Source: Pseudodesulfovibrio thermohalotolerans
Lineage (GTDB): Bacteria; Desulfobacterota; Desulfovibrionia; Desulfovibrionales; Desulfovibrionaceae
Assembly: GCF_021353295.2 (NCBI RefSeq)
Contig: NZ_CP120635.1
Span: 3,179,501 to 3,243,500 of the forward strand
Length of the DNA stretch: 64,000 nucleotides
Direction of reading: 5' to 3'
In this document: positions 27,000-35,497 of the stretch, piece by piece
How the letters are laid out: each line of letters begins with the position of its first letter
Numbering within the stretch: position 1 is the stretch's first letter
Made by a program: the position numbers and the translations under genes
The notes under the pieces: generated by a model
What the model was told of the DNA's origin: nothing
What the model saw: the letters and a program-made list of their open reading frames with translations, nothing else
Databases searched by the model: none

Positions 27000-28334
27000 A
27001 TGTACCTGAAGCGCTATCTATTCGCCCTGGCCCTGTACTATCCGCCCTACGTTCTGCTTCAGCAATGGACGCAGTCCCTTGGCGCGCCGTCCAACGCGGC
27101 CCATGCCCTGACCCAGACCGCGGCGGCACTGCTCTACGTGTTCATGAGCCTTTACCTGACCATCCTCAAACCGCAGAAACGGTTCGCGTTCGAGGCCGCG
27201 CCTACGCGAATCACACGCTGGCTGATGTATCTTCTCCTGTATGCCGGACTGGTCTTCCTGCCAGCGCTCCTGCTCCTGCACAGCGATTCCCCGGCCTTCC
27301 ACATTACGCTGGCGATCCCGGCCCTGCTCTTCCTGATGATGCTGTATTCCCCCGACGAGGAATGGGACGACGGAGAAACAGAGGACGCTCCGCCGCCGTC
27401 GCCGGAGGCATACCCCGGCGCACCCATCACCAGGGGCATGTTTTTCGCCCTGGCCTATTTCACCATCTTCACCGCGCTGGCCGTGGTGCTCCGCAAACCG
27501 CTGGCCCAAAGCGGTGTGCCGAACTCGGCCCTGCCGGTAATGATCTCCATGATAATGACGGTCATATATCTGCCGATGACGCTGTATCTGACGGTTATCC
27601 GTCCGGCCAGGTTCCTCGATTTCGACAGGCTGTCCCGCCGTTGGCTCCGCTTTTTCAACTTCGTCGGCCTGTTCGCCCTGCTCGCCGTCCTGGGCCCCTT
27701 CATCCTGGCCCGCGAGGGCTCCGACGGCGCATGGCTGGCCGGAATTCTCGCGCCAACCCTGTTCATTTTCATGGTCCAGCCCATCATGGCGAAGGTGAAG
27801 CTCGCCGCCGTGCCGAAGACGGCGGACAGCCGATGGCGGAGCTTCAAATATTCCATGGCGTATACTCTGATCCTGTCACTTACGATCGGAGGCATCGCGG
27901 CCTACTGGGTTCTCACGGACAAAGGCGTACCCGCCAGTGATGAACTGATCGTGCCCGCCACTGCCGGAACCGGCCTCCTTTTCCTGATTTTCTCAGCCAT
28001 GCTGCACCGGCTCATCGTGACAAAACCGCACTCCCGATTCCAGGCAATGTCCACCCGCAGACGTTACCGCCGATGGAGTGCCTACATCCTCTCCGTTCTC
28101 CTCCTTCAAGTGGTCTGCCCCACCGCCATCAACGTCTTCTGGCAGGTGAGTTCCGAGCCGACGCACTTGTCCCTGGTGAGCATAGCGCTTCTGCACTGCG
28201 CGGCCTACGGAACGGACGCGGCGTTCGCCCGGAAAGGCGGCTCCACTCCGGCCGCGCCCCGAAAAGAGGCCCCTGGAGAAGCCATTCAAAGAAGGCTGAA
28301 TGCGTTGAGCAGAGCCCGATCGGCCGCGACGTAG
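27000..28334 (+). CDS. Multipass membrane protein with three-fold internal repeat, unknown function
   Basis: A 444-residue protein with about twelve hydrophobic segments. Three units of about 130-140 residues resemble one another. Each ends a helix with a basic turn and a W- or Y-containing helix: LYLTILKPQKRFAFEA...RITRWLMYLLLY, LYLTVIRPARFLDFD...RRWLRFFNFVGL, and LHRLIVTKPHSRFQAM...RRWSAYILSVLL. The first linker is acidic and Pro-rich (EEWDDGETEDAPPPSPEA). No catalytic or transport signature is seen, and I do not recognise the family. CGGAG precedes the ATG by six bases. The C-terminal tail is basic and cytoplasmic in appearance. Confidence 0.75.
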   Translation: MYLKRYLFALALYYPPYVLLQQWTQSLGAPSNAAHALTQTAAALLYVFMSLYLTILKPQKRFAFEAAPTRITRWLMYLLLYAGLVFLPALLLLHSDSPAFHITLAIPALLFLMMLYSPDEEWDDGETEDAPPPSPEAYPGAPITRGMFFALAYFTIFTALAVVLRKPLAQSGVPNSALPVMISMIMTVIYLPMTLYLTVIRPARFLDFDRLSRRWLRFFNFVGLFALLAVLGPFILAREGSDGAWLAGILAPTLFIFMVQPIMAKVKLAAVPKTADSRWRSFKYSMAYTLILSLTIGGIAAYWVLTDKGVPASDELIVPATAGTGLLFLIFSAMLHRLIVTKPHSRFQAMSTRRRYRRWSAYILSVLLLQVVCPTAINVFWQVSSEPTHLSLVSIALLHCAAYGTDAAFARKGGSTPAAPRKEAPGEAIQRRLNALSRARSAAT

Positions 28335-28402
28335 TACGTCCTGCGCAAGGACAGGCCGTGTCCCCGGAGAATGCGCCGACGCGCCGCTTTCGGAAGCCGC
28401 GG

Positions 28403-29044
28403 TTAGATGTACCAGTACATGACCACGAAGTGGCAGAACGAGCCGCCGATCACGAAGAGATGAAAAATCTCGTGGAAACCGAAACGCTTGGGAAACGGGT
28501 CGGGCCACTTGAGGGCGTAGATCACCGCTCCCATGGAGTAGACCAGGCCGCCCGCCACGAGCCAGGCAAGGGAGGCGGCGGACATGGCCTTGACCAGTGG
28601 GTAGATGCCCACCAGGACGAGCCAGCCCATGGCCAGATACAGGCCGGTGGACAGCCAGCGCGGGGCCGTGATCCAGTATATCTTCATGACGATGCCGGAC
28701 AGGGCCAACCCCCAGATGACGCCGAACAGTGACCAGCCCCATGGGCCGCGCAGGGGAATGAGGCAGATGGGCGTATAGGTGGCCGCGATGTAGAAAAAGA
28801 TCATGGAGTGATCCACGCGGCGCAGAAACCGAACCCAATCCTCGCTCACGGGCAGCCAATGGTACAGGGTCGAGGCGGTGTAGAGCAGGATCATGCCCCC
28901 GCCGAATATGGAAAAGGTGACGATGTGCCACGGCAGGACCGGGCTGACAGCGCGTTGGATGAGCAGGACCGTGCCGAGCACGGCCAAGCCCGCCGCAATG
29001 CAGTGCGTCAGCCCGCTTACCGGGTCGCGAAGGATTCTGGACAT
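28403..29044 (-). CDS. Hemolysin III / PAQR-family membrane protein
   Basis: A 213-residue protein with about seven helices. PAQR motifs are present: STLYHWLP with the early Ser and His, RRVDHSMIFFYIAATYTP with the central Asp-His, and FGFHEIFHLFVIGGSFCHFV with the last His pair. These residues bind zinc in the structurally known relatives, which act as hydrolases on membrane lipids; the bacterial role is uncertain. I start at the ATG at 29044 behind AGGAGGGTGCA. It follows the Rrf2 gene by 112 bases on the same strand. Confidence 0.92.
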   Translation of the reverse strand: MSRILRDPVSGLTHCIAAGLAVLGTVLLIQRAVSPVLPWHIVTFSIFGGGMILLYTASTLYHWLPVSEDWVRFLRRVDHSMIFFYIAATYTPICLIPLRGPWGWSLFGVIWGLALSGIVMKIYWITAPRWLSTGLYLAMGWLVLVGIYPLVKAMSAASLAWLVAGGLVYSMGAVIYALKWPDPFPKRFGFHEIFHLFVIGGSFCHFVVMYWYI

Positions 29045-29156
29045 TGCACCCTCCTGGCGGTTTACGCCAAGTCCACTTTTACACACTTGCCCCCCGCAAA
29101 CAAGCGTTTGAAGGCGGTCTGTCGGGTGACGGCCGCGCACAGCGCGCCCGGACGGA

Positions 29157-29609
29157 TCAGAATCCGCCCCGGCTCCACGGCTCCACCGAGGAGCTGCCGC
29201 ACTGCTCGGCGTCGTTGATGAGGTCGGCCAGGGTGAAGGTGTTCAGCCGGTCGTACATGGCGTCGGCAGCCTCCTGCCACAGCCTCCTGGTCAGGCAGTC
29301 CTTCATGCGGGCGCAGCCCTTGTCGCCGGAACGGCACTCCACCAGGGAGCCGTCCCCCTCCAGGGCATGAACCACCTCTCCGATGGGAATCTCGGCCGCG
29401 GGCTTGGCCAGGGAATGGCCGCCCCGGGGGCCGCGCTTGGATTTGACGAAGCCCACTTCCTTGAGCTTGCGGATAAGCTTTTCCAGATATTTGGCGGAAA
29501 CGCCCTGGCGATCGGCGATATCCTGAATACGTACCGGCCCTTCCTTCCCGTTCTGTGCAATGTCGAGCATCATGCGGGTGCCGTAGCGGCTCCGTGTGGT
29601 CAATTTCAT
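29157..29609 (-). CDS. Rrf2-family transcription regulator, probably with an Fe-S cluster
   Basis: A 150-residue protein. The winged helix-turn-helix lies in residues 1-65 (MKLTTRSRYGTRMMLDIA, YLEKLIRKLKEVGFVKSKRGPRGGH), the standard Rrf2 pattern. Three cysteines, at about 92, 99 and 105, are spaced almost as in IscR (92, 98, 104), so cluster binding is likely. IscR-type proteins control Fe-S assembly genes and NsrR-type ones respond to nitric oxide; no isc, suf or NO genes are next to it. GGGGG precedes the ATG by six bases. It may be co-transcribed with the PAQR gene. Confidence 0.9.
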   Translation of the reverse strand: MKLTTRSRYGTRMMLDIAQNGKEGPVRIQDIADRQGVSAKYLEKLIRKLKEVGFVKSKRGPRGGHSLAKPAAEIPIGEVVHALEGDGSLVECRSGDKGCARMKDCLTRRLWQEAADAMYDRLNTFTLADLINDAEQCGSSSVEPWSRGGF

Positions 29610-29862
29610 GTGTGGCCCCCTTTATAGGTTACAGTGCTTGAACTTTTTATCGGTTCCCCGGCCGGATCGCCCGAACGCGAGGTTTCCTGTCCGAAGCGCG
29701 CCGGGCACGAATGCCGGTCGCGCGGACTCGGCCGCGACAGGCTCCGAAGACGTCAGCGACGGCCCTTCCCCGCCCGTCGGATGCGTCCGATCGACCCAGA
29801 GGTGCTTCCCCGGCAAACCCCGCCGAGGCAATTCCGAATACTTGTGAAGGGGAATAACACAA
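29610..29862. other. Intergenic stretch, no gene seen
   Basis: It holds the upstream region of the Rrf2 gene. Open frames on the plus strand have no good ribosome binding site or recognisable protein. Confidence 0.45.
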
Positions 29863-29894
29863 AAAAAAGGCCGCGACAACAATCGCGACCTTTC
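29863..29894 (-). terminator. Rho-independent terminator after the nikL-like gene
   Basis: On the minus strand AAAGGTCGCGA pairs with TCGCGGCCTTT, with one mismatch, and is followed by a run of T. It lies about 30 bases past the stop at 29925. Confidence 0.78.
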
Positions 29895-29924
29895 AAGTCT
29901 GATTTTTTTGCTGAAATAACGGCG

Positions 29925-30548
29925 TTACGGCCTGCGGCGGCTCTTCATGTAGGCGGCCACGCCAAACAGCCCGAAAATCCAGCCGATACCACCTATAATC
30001 TCGGTCAGGGACGGGCCGGAGTCGTGCAGCTCGGCCACCATGCGCTTGAGCGGCTCCACCTCACGCTTGACGATGCTCTCTACCTGGGCGGCGGTAAGCC
30101 CGCCCGTTGCGGTCTCAACGGACACGGCGGATGAAGCGGACGTGACGACGGAGGAGGCGGCTGGGGCTGCCTCGGCGACCATGTCGGACACGGGCCTCGG
30201 CGCGTCGGCGAATTCTTCGTATTTAACGGTCCATTCAGCCTGATGTCCCTGGCCAGCCTTGAGCAGGAGCCGCAGGTCCATTCCCTTTTCCCGGGCCGCT
30301 TCGGGGATGACGAAGGCGAACACCCCCTTGTCATCGGTCCGGCCGCTCAGGAGCATGTCCCCGGTGGCGGCGTCGTAGACCTCCACCTCACCCTGGTGAA
30401 CGCGGTTGGAGCGGCTGTAGCCGCTGTCGGTGACGATACGGTCGCCGTCCACATAGGCGAAAATGTTCACCTTGTGGGCCTCGGACGCGGCGGCCAGACA
30501 CAGGGTCGCTGCCATGGCCAGGCACACGGCGAGAATCAAACGGTTCAT
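29925..30548 (-). CDS. Periplasmic NikL/CbiL-like component of an ECF nickel/cobalt transporter
   Basis: A 207-residue protein with a signal peptide (residues 1-24, ending ASEAH). The mature part begins HKVNIFAYVDGDRIV, the hallmark start of NikL-type proteins, whose N-terminal His can bind metal. A carboxypeptidase-regulatory-like beta domain follows (GEVEVYDAATGDMLLSGRTDDKGVFAF). After an Ala/Ser-rich linker comes a short coiled-coil stretch and a C-terminal membrane helix (IIGGIGWIFGLFGVAAYM) with a basic end. I start at the ATG at 30548 (MNRLILAVC), behind GGAGGAGTTGCC. It is 41 bases downstream of cbiM and certainly in its operon. It probably passes Ni or Co to the membrane component. 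Confidence 0.8.
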   Translation of the reverse strand: MNRLILAVCLAMAATLCLAAASEAHKVNIFAYVDGDRIVTDSGYSRSNRVHQGEVEVYDAATGDMLLSGRTDDKGVFAFVIPEAAREKGMDLRLLLKAGQGHQAEWTVKYEEFADAPRPVSDMVAEAAPAASSVVTSASSAVSVETATGGLTAAQVESIVKREVEPLKRMVAELHDSGPSLTEIIGGIGWIFGLFGVAAYMKSRRRP

Positions 30549-30589
30549 GGCAACTCCTCCAAGTTGTGAAATAACACTTCCGAGCCGCC

Positions 30590-31186
30590 TCAGCAGCTCA
30601 ACACCTCGGGCTTCACCTTGGCCAGGAAGGAATAGGCGAATCCGGTGATAACGCCCTCGACCGCCATGATGGGCAGATGGGCGATGAAAAGCACCTGAGC
30701 GGCCTCGCGGAACTCGTCGCCGGACAGGGCCAGAGCACCGGCGGTCAGAGTGGCGCTCAGCAGCATGGCCAGGAACCCGCAGGCAAAGGCGGCCGCAAAT
30801 CGGCTGCCCGAGCCCTTCGCAAGCATGGGCCGGAAAAGGTAATAGCAAAGCACAGCGGGCGCGGCCATGTCGAAACAGTTCACGCCGAGCGAGGTCAGTC
30901 CGCCGTACTGGAAAAGCACTGCCTGAAGCGTCAGGGCCACCAGGATGGAGGGAAAGGCCGCCCACCCCAGGACTACGCCGAGCAGGCCGCCCAGGATGAG
31001 ATGGCCGTTGGCCGGACCGATGGGCACATGGATAAGCGAGGCAATGAAAAAAGCCGCGGACAGTATGGCCACGGACATGACCCGGTCATAGTCGATCTTT
31101 CGCAGCCCGACGGCCGTTCCGGCTACGGTGAGAACCGCTCCGCCCAAGAGAACGGGACCGGAAAGAACCCCTTCCGAAATATGCAT
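30590..31186 (-). CDS. cbiM: ECF nickel/cobalt transporter S component (CbiM/NikM)
   Basis: A 198-residue membrane protein with about six to seven helices. It begins MHISEGVLSG; the N-terminal Met-His-Ile of CbiM/NikM supplies metal-binding nitrogen atoms. Further family motifs are HVPIGPANGHLILGGLLG and LTSLGVNCFDMA. It selects Ni or Co for an energy-coupling factor transporter. The energising T and A components (CbiQ/NikQ and CbiO/NikO) are not in this window after nikL, so they are coded elsewhere or missing. A NikR-like operator overlaps its promoter, which favours nickel. Confidence 0.93.
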   Translation of the reverse strand: MHISEGVLSGPVLLGGAVLTVAGTAVGLRKIDYDRVMSVAILSAAFFIASLIHVPIGPANGHLILGGLLGVVLGWAAFPSILVALTLQAVLFQYGGLTSLGVNCFDMAAPAVLCYYLFRPMLAKGSGSRFAAAFACGFLAMLLSATLTAGALALSGDEFREAAQVLFIAHLPIMAVEGVITGFAYSFLAKVKPEVLSC

Positions 31187-31250
31187 ACAGACCTGCCTGG
31201 CTTGATCGCGGACGGATCAACCACCCGAATTTCGGGCGCATTCCGCTTGC

Positions 31251-31298
31251 GTGTTAACAATCGAGAATTTGTATACACTCGGAGGATGTTTTTTACAA
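31251..31298 (-). promoter_or_regulatory. Promoter and NikR-like operator of cbiM-nikL
   Basis: On the minus strand TTGTAA (31298-31293), 17 bases, TATACA (31275-31270). A 28-bp imperfect palindrome, GTGTTAAC (31251-31258) to GTATACAC (31271-31278), overlaps the -10. NikR operators are 28 bp with GTGTTAC-type or GTATGA-type arms. Position and length fit nickel repression. Confidence 0.55.
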
Positions 31299-31389
31299 GC
31301 GATGTTTGACACCGACTTTGTCGGGCGTATTGCCTTCACCGGCCATTTTCGGCACTCTTGATCCGCACGACACAACCCAGGGAGCGTTT

Positions 31390-32637
31390 ATGTCCGTCAT
31401 CATACGAAAGAGCCTGCTCGAACTCATCTTCTCCGGCGCGTTCATGAAACGGTGGAACGACAAACTGCGGCCCATGGAGCTGGTGGAAGTGGACAAGCAG
31501 GGCCACAAGATGATCGTCGCCTGGCTGCTCTTCCTGCTCAATTCCCGCGACATGGACGTTGCCCGCAAGCGTGCCCTGGGCGAATCGATCATCGAAGGCG
31601 GCATCTTCGACTACCTTTACCGGCTGGTCATCACCGACATCAAGCCGCCGGTCTTCTACCGCATCAAGGAAAACGCCGAGGACTACCGCACTCTGACGAA
31701 CTGGGTCCTCGAAGAGCTGACCCCGCGCATCATGCCGCTGGGCGAGGACTTCATCCGCCGCATGGGCGACTACCTCATGCACCCCGAGGACAAGGGGCTG
31801 GCCCGGCGCATCCTGCACGCCGCCCATCTCTACGCCAGCTATTCCGAGTTCAAGCTGCTCAAGTCCATCAACCGCATGGACCATGAGCTGACCGAAATCG
31901 AGCAGAGCTTCATCGACAGGCTGAAGGCCATGGACGACCTCAAGGGCGTAGCCGAACTCCTGGACGAGGACGGCACGGTCCTCGGCGGGTTCGCCCGCAT
32001 GTGCGGACGCCTCCGATTCCAGAAGCGTTGGTCCCAAACCCCGCGCGTGCCCGAGACCTCGGTGCTCGGGCACATGTTCATCGTGGCCGCCTACTCCTGG
32101 TTCTTCTCCATGGAGGTGGGGGCGTGTCGCGCCCGCGCCCAGAACAACTTCTTTTCGGGTCTGTTCCACGACCTGCCCGAACTGCTCACCCGAGACATCA
32201 TCTCCCCGGTAAAGGCGGCCTCCCGCGACATCAGCGACCTGATTCACGAATACGAGATTCTCGAACTGCACCGGGTGGTGCTGACCCCCCTGCGCGAAGG
32301 CGGATACGGGGACATCGCCGACCGTCTGGAGTATTTTCTCGGTCTGGAGGTGGGCAGCGAATTCACGGCCACCGTGGCCCTGGACGGGACCGTCACCGAG
32401 GCGTCCGAATCCGACCTGGCCGGGAAATACAACCACGACACCCTGGACCCCAAGGACGGCCCCCTGCTCAAGGTCTCCGACGCCCTCGCCGCCTATATCG
32501 AAGCCCACACGGCGCTCAAGAACGGCATCTCGTCGGGCCAGCTCCACCACGCTCTTTACCGCATCCAACTGAAATACCGCGAGCACCCTGTGGTGGCGGG
32601 CATCCAGATCAGCGCACTGCTCGCGGACTTCGACTGA
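31390..32637 (+). CDS. HD-domain hydrolase (HD_3/YfbR-like)
   Basis: A 415-residue protein. The C-terminal half (about residues 220-415) is an HD domain: His in VLGHMFIVAAY, the His-Asp pair in LFHDLPELLTRDI, and a later Asp in LKVSDALAAYIEAH. The DLPE and TRDI pieces match the HD_3 group, whose member YfbR removes phosphate from deoxynucleoside monophosphates. The N-terminal half is helical and not recognised. I start at the ATG at 31390 (MSVIIRKSL) with GGGAG seven bases before. It is divergent from cbiM. Substrate unknown. Confidence 0.82.
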   Translation: MSVIIRKSLLELIFSGAFMKRWNDKLRPMELVEVDKQGHKMIVAWLLFLLNSRDMDVARKRALGESIIEGGIFDYLYRLVITDIKPPVFYRIKENAEDYRTLTNWVLEELTPRIMPLGEDFIRRMGDYLMHPEDKGLARRILHAAHLYASYSEFKLLKSINRMDHELTEIEQSFIDRLKAMDDLKGVAELLDEDGTVLGGFARMCGRLRFQKRWSQTPRVPETSVLGHMFIVAAYSWFFSMEVGACRARAQNNFFSGLFHDLPELLTRDIISPVKAASRDISDLIHEYEILELHRVVLTPLREGGYGDIADRLEYFLGLEVGSEFTATVALDGTVTEASESDLAGKYNHDTLDPKDGPLLKVSDALAAYIEAHTALKNGISSGQLHHALYRIQLKYREHPVVAGIQISALLADFD

Positions 32638-32663
32638 TCCGCCGGGCCTGCGGACGGCCGCAA

Positions 32664-32690
32664 AAAAAGGGGCCGACTGAAGCCGGCCCC
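32664..32690 (-). terminator. Rho-independent terminator after the PEP-CTERM gene
   Basis: On the minus strand GGGGCCGG pairs with CGGCCCC around a CTTCAGT-type loop, followed by TTTTTTT. It lies between converging genes. Confidence 0.8.
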
Positions 32691-32713
32691 CATCGCGTTC
32701 ATATGCGCGGAAA

Positions 32714-33346
32714 CTAACGGTTGCGCCGTCTTCCCGCCCAGGCAATACCGGCAATCCCGATCCCCAGCAGCAGCATGGTGGAAGGTTCGGGCACGGGAGG
32801 CGTCTGGCCGTTCTGCACGATTTCGCCGAAGGCCTGGATTTCGCCTATGGCGAAGTTGCGGTCGCCAACGGAAGAATCGTTCGCCGGATCGGCCCAGAAC
32901 TTCAGGTAACGGGTCTCCACGCTGGCGAAGTCGATTCCGGCTACGTATTCGCCGCCTTCATACGTCGTCATGGTGTCGAGTCCCCCGTAGATTTCGCCGT
33001 ACTCGTTCTGGATGGTGAACAGGTTCACCCAAAGGCCGCTGGCCTCGTTGAGATACTCCATGTAATAGGTGTCGTTGTTGTCCACCGACAACAGCATGTC
33101 ATCCACCTTGTACAGATCGCCAAGGTCAAAGACGATTTCTTCCAAATCGCCGTCGTAGGCCTTGAAGTAGGTGGATTCAGATGACATCCAATTGTACCCC
33201 TCATAGGGAACGTACCCGTCGGTGATATTGTCCACTCCGTTCATGAATGTGCCGGTGGCCGTCAGGTTGGAAAGGTCGATCTGAGCCGAAAATGCGGTGG
33301 TCGAACACAGAAGCATGGTGAGAAGAACGAATAAAATTTGTCTCAT
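32714..33346 (-). CDS. PEP-CTERM sorted exported protein
   Basis: A 210-residue protein. The signal peptide covers residues 1-21 (MRQILFVLLTMLLCSTTAFSA). The mature domain is acidic, rich in Asp, Asn and Tyr, and resembles a discoidin-like beta sandwich (EIVFDLGDLYKVDDMLLSVDN, RYLKFWADPA). The C-terminus is a full PEP-CTERM sorting signal: VPEPSTM, a hydrophobic helix and the basic end GRRRNR. Such tails are processed by an exosortase (EpsH/Xrt), which links this protein to exopolysaccharide or cell-surface functions. No exosortase is in the window. A sigma-54 promoter lies 45-60 bases upstream. I start at the ATG at 33346; 14 extra residues upstream are open but less likely. Confidence 0.88.
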   Translation of the reverse strand: MRQILFVLLTMLLCSTTAFSAQIDLSNLTATGTFMNGVDNITDGYVPYEGYNWMSSESTYFKAYDGDLEEIVFDLGDLYKVDDMLLSVDNNDTYYMEYLNEASGLWVNLFTIQNEYGEIYGGLDTMTTYEGGEYVAGIDFASVETRYLKFWADPANDSSVGDRNFAIGEIQAFGEIVQNGQTPPVPEPSTMLLLGIGIAGIAWAGRRRNR

Positions 33347-33391
33347 AGCGCAATTGCCCCCTTTATGCGTTGTTAAGCCAGCCTTCAAAAA

Positions 33392-33406
33392 GCAACTTCC
33401 ATGCCG
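33392..33406 (-). promoter_or_regulatory. Sigma-54 promoter of the PEP-CTERM gene
   Basis: On the minus strand CGGCATG-GAAG-TTGCT places GG (33405-33404) and GC (33393-33392) exactly ten bases apart, matching the -24/-12 consensus TGGCACG-N4-TTGC[AT] with two deviations. The start point would be about 35 bases before the ATG. Confidence 0.68.
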
Positions 33407-33614
33407 TTATAAAATGACATAAACATTACAACATATTCAATCGTCGAAAGATAAACCGTCGTGTAAAGCTGCCCGACACAAATCCGTAATTCTTTACATG
33501 CCGAGAGGTTGCACCCACGGGAAGAACCGGGAGGGGCCGATTCCGCATTGCCGTCCCAAACAAGGGGAAAACGCCATCCGTCTTTCATATGGTTTCCCGT
33601 CGCCCGACCGCACG

Positions 33615-33648
33615 AAAAGGCCCTGAAGGACGAACATCCTTCAGGGCC
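33615..33648 (-). terminator. Rho-independent terminator after rlmD
   Basis: GGCCCTGAAGGA and TCCTTCAGGGCC form a perfect 12-bp stem with a 6-base loop, followed by TTTTCG on the minus strand. The rest of 33407-33614 shows no gene. Confidence 0.85.
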
Positions 33649-33693
33649 GAAAGACTTTCCGTTCGGCCGCCCCGTACGGGAGCGGCCGACAGC

Positions 33694-35076
33694 CTATCGC
33701 AGCTCCAGCAGGGCCACGGTCTCGATATGGTGGGTGTGGGGGAACATATCCACGGCGCGTGCGCGCTTCAGCTCGTACTTTTCCGAGAGTCGTTGCACGT
33801 CGCGGGCCAGGGTGGAGGGATCGCAGGAGACGGCCAGAATCTTCTTCGGCGCCAGGCCGAGAATGGTCTTGGCCGTGCTCTCGTGGATGCCCGCGCGGGG
33901 CGGATCGATGACCAGGACGTCGGTTTTCGGCAAAGCCTTGAGGGCTGCCGGGCTGTCCAGAGTGGCTGCGGTGAATTCACAGTTCTCCAGCCCGTTCAGC
34001 TTGGCGCTGGACCATGCCTTGGACACGGCCTCCTCGCTGATCTCGACGCCCACGACCCGGGCGACCTTGTCCGCCAGGAAAATGCCGATGGCCCCGCAGC
34101 CGCAATAGAGGTCCAGCAGGGTCTCGGTCCCGGTAAAGGCCCCAAACTCGCGGACGGTCCCGAAGAGTTCGCCCGCACCGCCGGTGTTGGTCTGGAAAAA
34201 AGCGTTGGGCGCGATGTGGTAGCGCGCCTGCCGGTCGCCGTGCTCGACCATTTCCTCCACGGCCTTGGAGCCCAGGCGGAAGACCAGCTTCTCGCCGACG
34301 GCGGCCAGGGAGCGGCGGGCGCGCGAGGAATGCACGAAAGAGGTCAGCTCCGGGAACCTGTCAGTCAGGGTTTCGCCCAGCCCCTCGGCCCGGTCGTAAT
34401 GGCGCGGAGTTTCGGCCGTGATGAGATGGACCATGGACTCGTTCAGCGCGGTGCGGCGGATAACCAGATGCCGCCAGAATCCGGCGTCGGCAGAGGGATC
34501 GTAGGCGGGCAGGCCCGAGGCGCGGGCGAACTCGCGAACCGTGCGCAGGATTTCCATGTCCCGGTCGGCGCACAGGCGGCACTCCTCCACGTCGAGAACC
34601 GGGGACAGCCCCTTTTCCCCGGCCGGAGAATTGGTGCGCAGCCCGAGGTGCAAGCCGTCGTCGCGCTGTTCAAAGACGAACTCCATCTTGTTGCGGTAAT
34701 TCCAAGTCGAAGGCGAGGACGCGGGCGGGTCCATGGTGAAACCCTCCACCTTGCCGATGCGCTTGAGCGCGTTCTCGACCTGGGCCGCCTTCTGGGCCAC
34801 CTGTTCGGCATAGTCCAGGTCCTGAATCGCGCAGCCGCCGCAGACGCCGAAATGGGGACACTTCGGCTCGACACGGCTGGACGACGGCTTGACCACGGTA
34901 TCGAGTTCGGCCTCGGCAAACCGCTTCTTGGCCCGGACCACACGGGCGGTGACGGTGTCGCCGGGCAGTCCGCCCGCCACGAACACGGCCATGCCGTCCA
35001 CATGGGCCACACCCCGGCCGCCGAAGGCCAGGGATTCGATGGAACACTCTATGACGTCGTCTTTCTGCAAGGGCAT
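33694..35076 (-). CDS. rlmD: 23S rRNA (uracil-5-)-methyltransferase, RlmD/RumA type
   Basis: A 460-residue protein. An N-terminal TRAM domain (residues 5-60; IESLAFGGRGVAHVDG) is followed by an iron-sulfur cysteine set (CPHFGVCGGC near 73-82 and ECRLC near 166). The C-terminal SAM-dependent methyltransferase domain has LLDLYCGCGAIGIFLA, VIDPPRAGI and the catalytic AVSCDPSTLARD. This order defines the RumA/TrmA family. RlmD methylates U1939 and RlmC U747 in E. coli; which base is used here is not fixed, so the symbol is tentative. ACCGAGGAGGCTTC precedes the ATG. Confidence 0.88.
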   Translation of the reverse strand: MPLQKDDVIECSIESLAFGGRGVAHVDGMAVFVAGGLPGDTVTARVVRAKKRFAEAELDTVVKPSSSRVEPKCPHFGVCGGCAIQDLDYAEQVAQKAAQVENALKRIGKVEGFTMDPPASSPSTWNYRNKMEFVFEQRDDGLHLGLRTNSPAGEKGLSPVLDVEECRLCADRDMEILRTVREFARASGLPAYDPSADAGFWRHLVIRRTALNESMVHLITAETPRHYDRAEGLGETLTDRFPELTSFVHSSRARRSLAAVGEKLVFRLGSKAVEEMVEHGDRQARYHIAPNAFFQTNTGGAGELFGTVREFGAFTGTETLLDLYCGCGAIGIFLADKVARVVGVEISEEAVSKAWSSAKLNGLENCEFTAATLDSPAALKALPKTDVLVIDPPRAGIHESTAKTILGLAPKKILAVSCDPSTLARDVQRLSEKYELKRARAVDMFPHTHHIETVALLELR

Positions 35077-35176
35077 GAAGCCTCCTCGGTTCCGGGCGCA
35101 CGAAACGGCGCGCCGGGACGCTCTATACTATTATTGATTGCGCAATGCGGTTTGACACGGATTAAGGCGGCTGTCT

Positions 35177-35497
35177 ATGGTTTACACCATGCTCGACAAG
35201 GCCACCCTCCTGCCCGACCTCCTGCGCAGACTCGACAAGCTGCCCCAGGGACACGCCCTGGACCTGCGCACCTACAAACGCAACCGCTCGGTGCTCATCC
35301 GGCGCATTGGCGCGGACGCCTTCGACGTGACCGAGGACGGATTCCAAAAGGAACGCTTCCAGGTCCCCTTCTCCGGCTTGAAAAAGCTCCTCAAGGTCCT
35401 GTTCAAACGGGAATTCCCCCGCTCCACGAAAATCCGGCTCTACGCCCTCGGCGCGGCCGACGGCGACGACTTGCCCACGGGACGCAAGGTCATATGA
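35177..35497 (+). CDS. Small basic protein, first of a tandem paralogue pair
   Basis: A 106-residue protein without membrane segment or Cys. It consists of an N-terminal helix (LLPDLLRRLDKLPQGHAL), a strand-rich part (LRTYKRNRSVLIRRIG) and a basic C-terminal motif (LKKLLKVLFKREFPRSTKI). The next gene repeats the same plan and motifs. The family is not one I can name. Helix, small beta region and a conserved KREFPRS motif are compatible with nucleic acid or protein binding, but this is not shown. The start may be Met1 (35177) or Met5 (35189). It overlaps the second gene by four bases. Confidence 0.72.
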   Translation: MVYTMLDKATLLPDLLRRLDKLPQGHALDLRTYKRNRSVLIRRIGADAFDVTEDGFQKERFQVPFSGLKKLLKVLFKREFPRSTKIRLYALGAADGDDLPTGRKVI

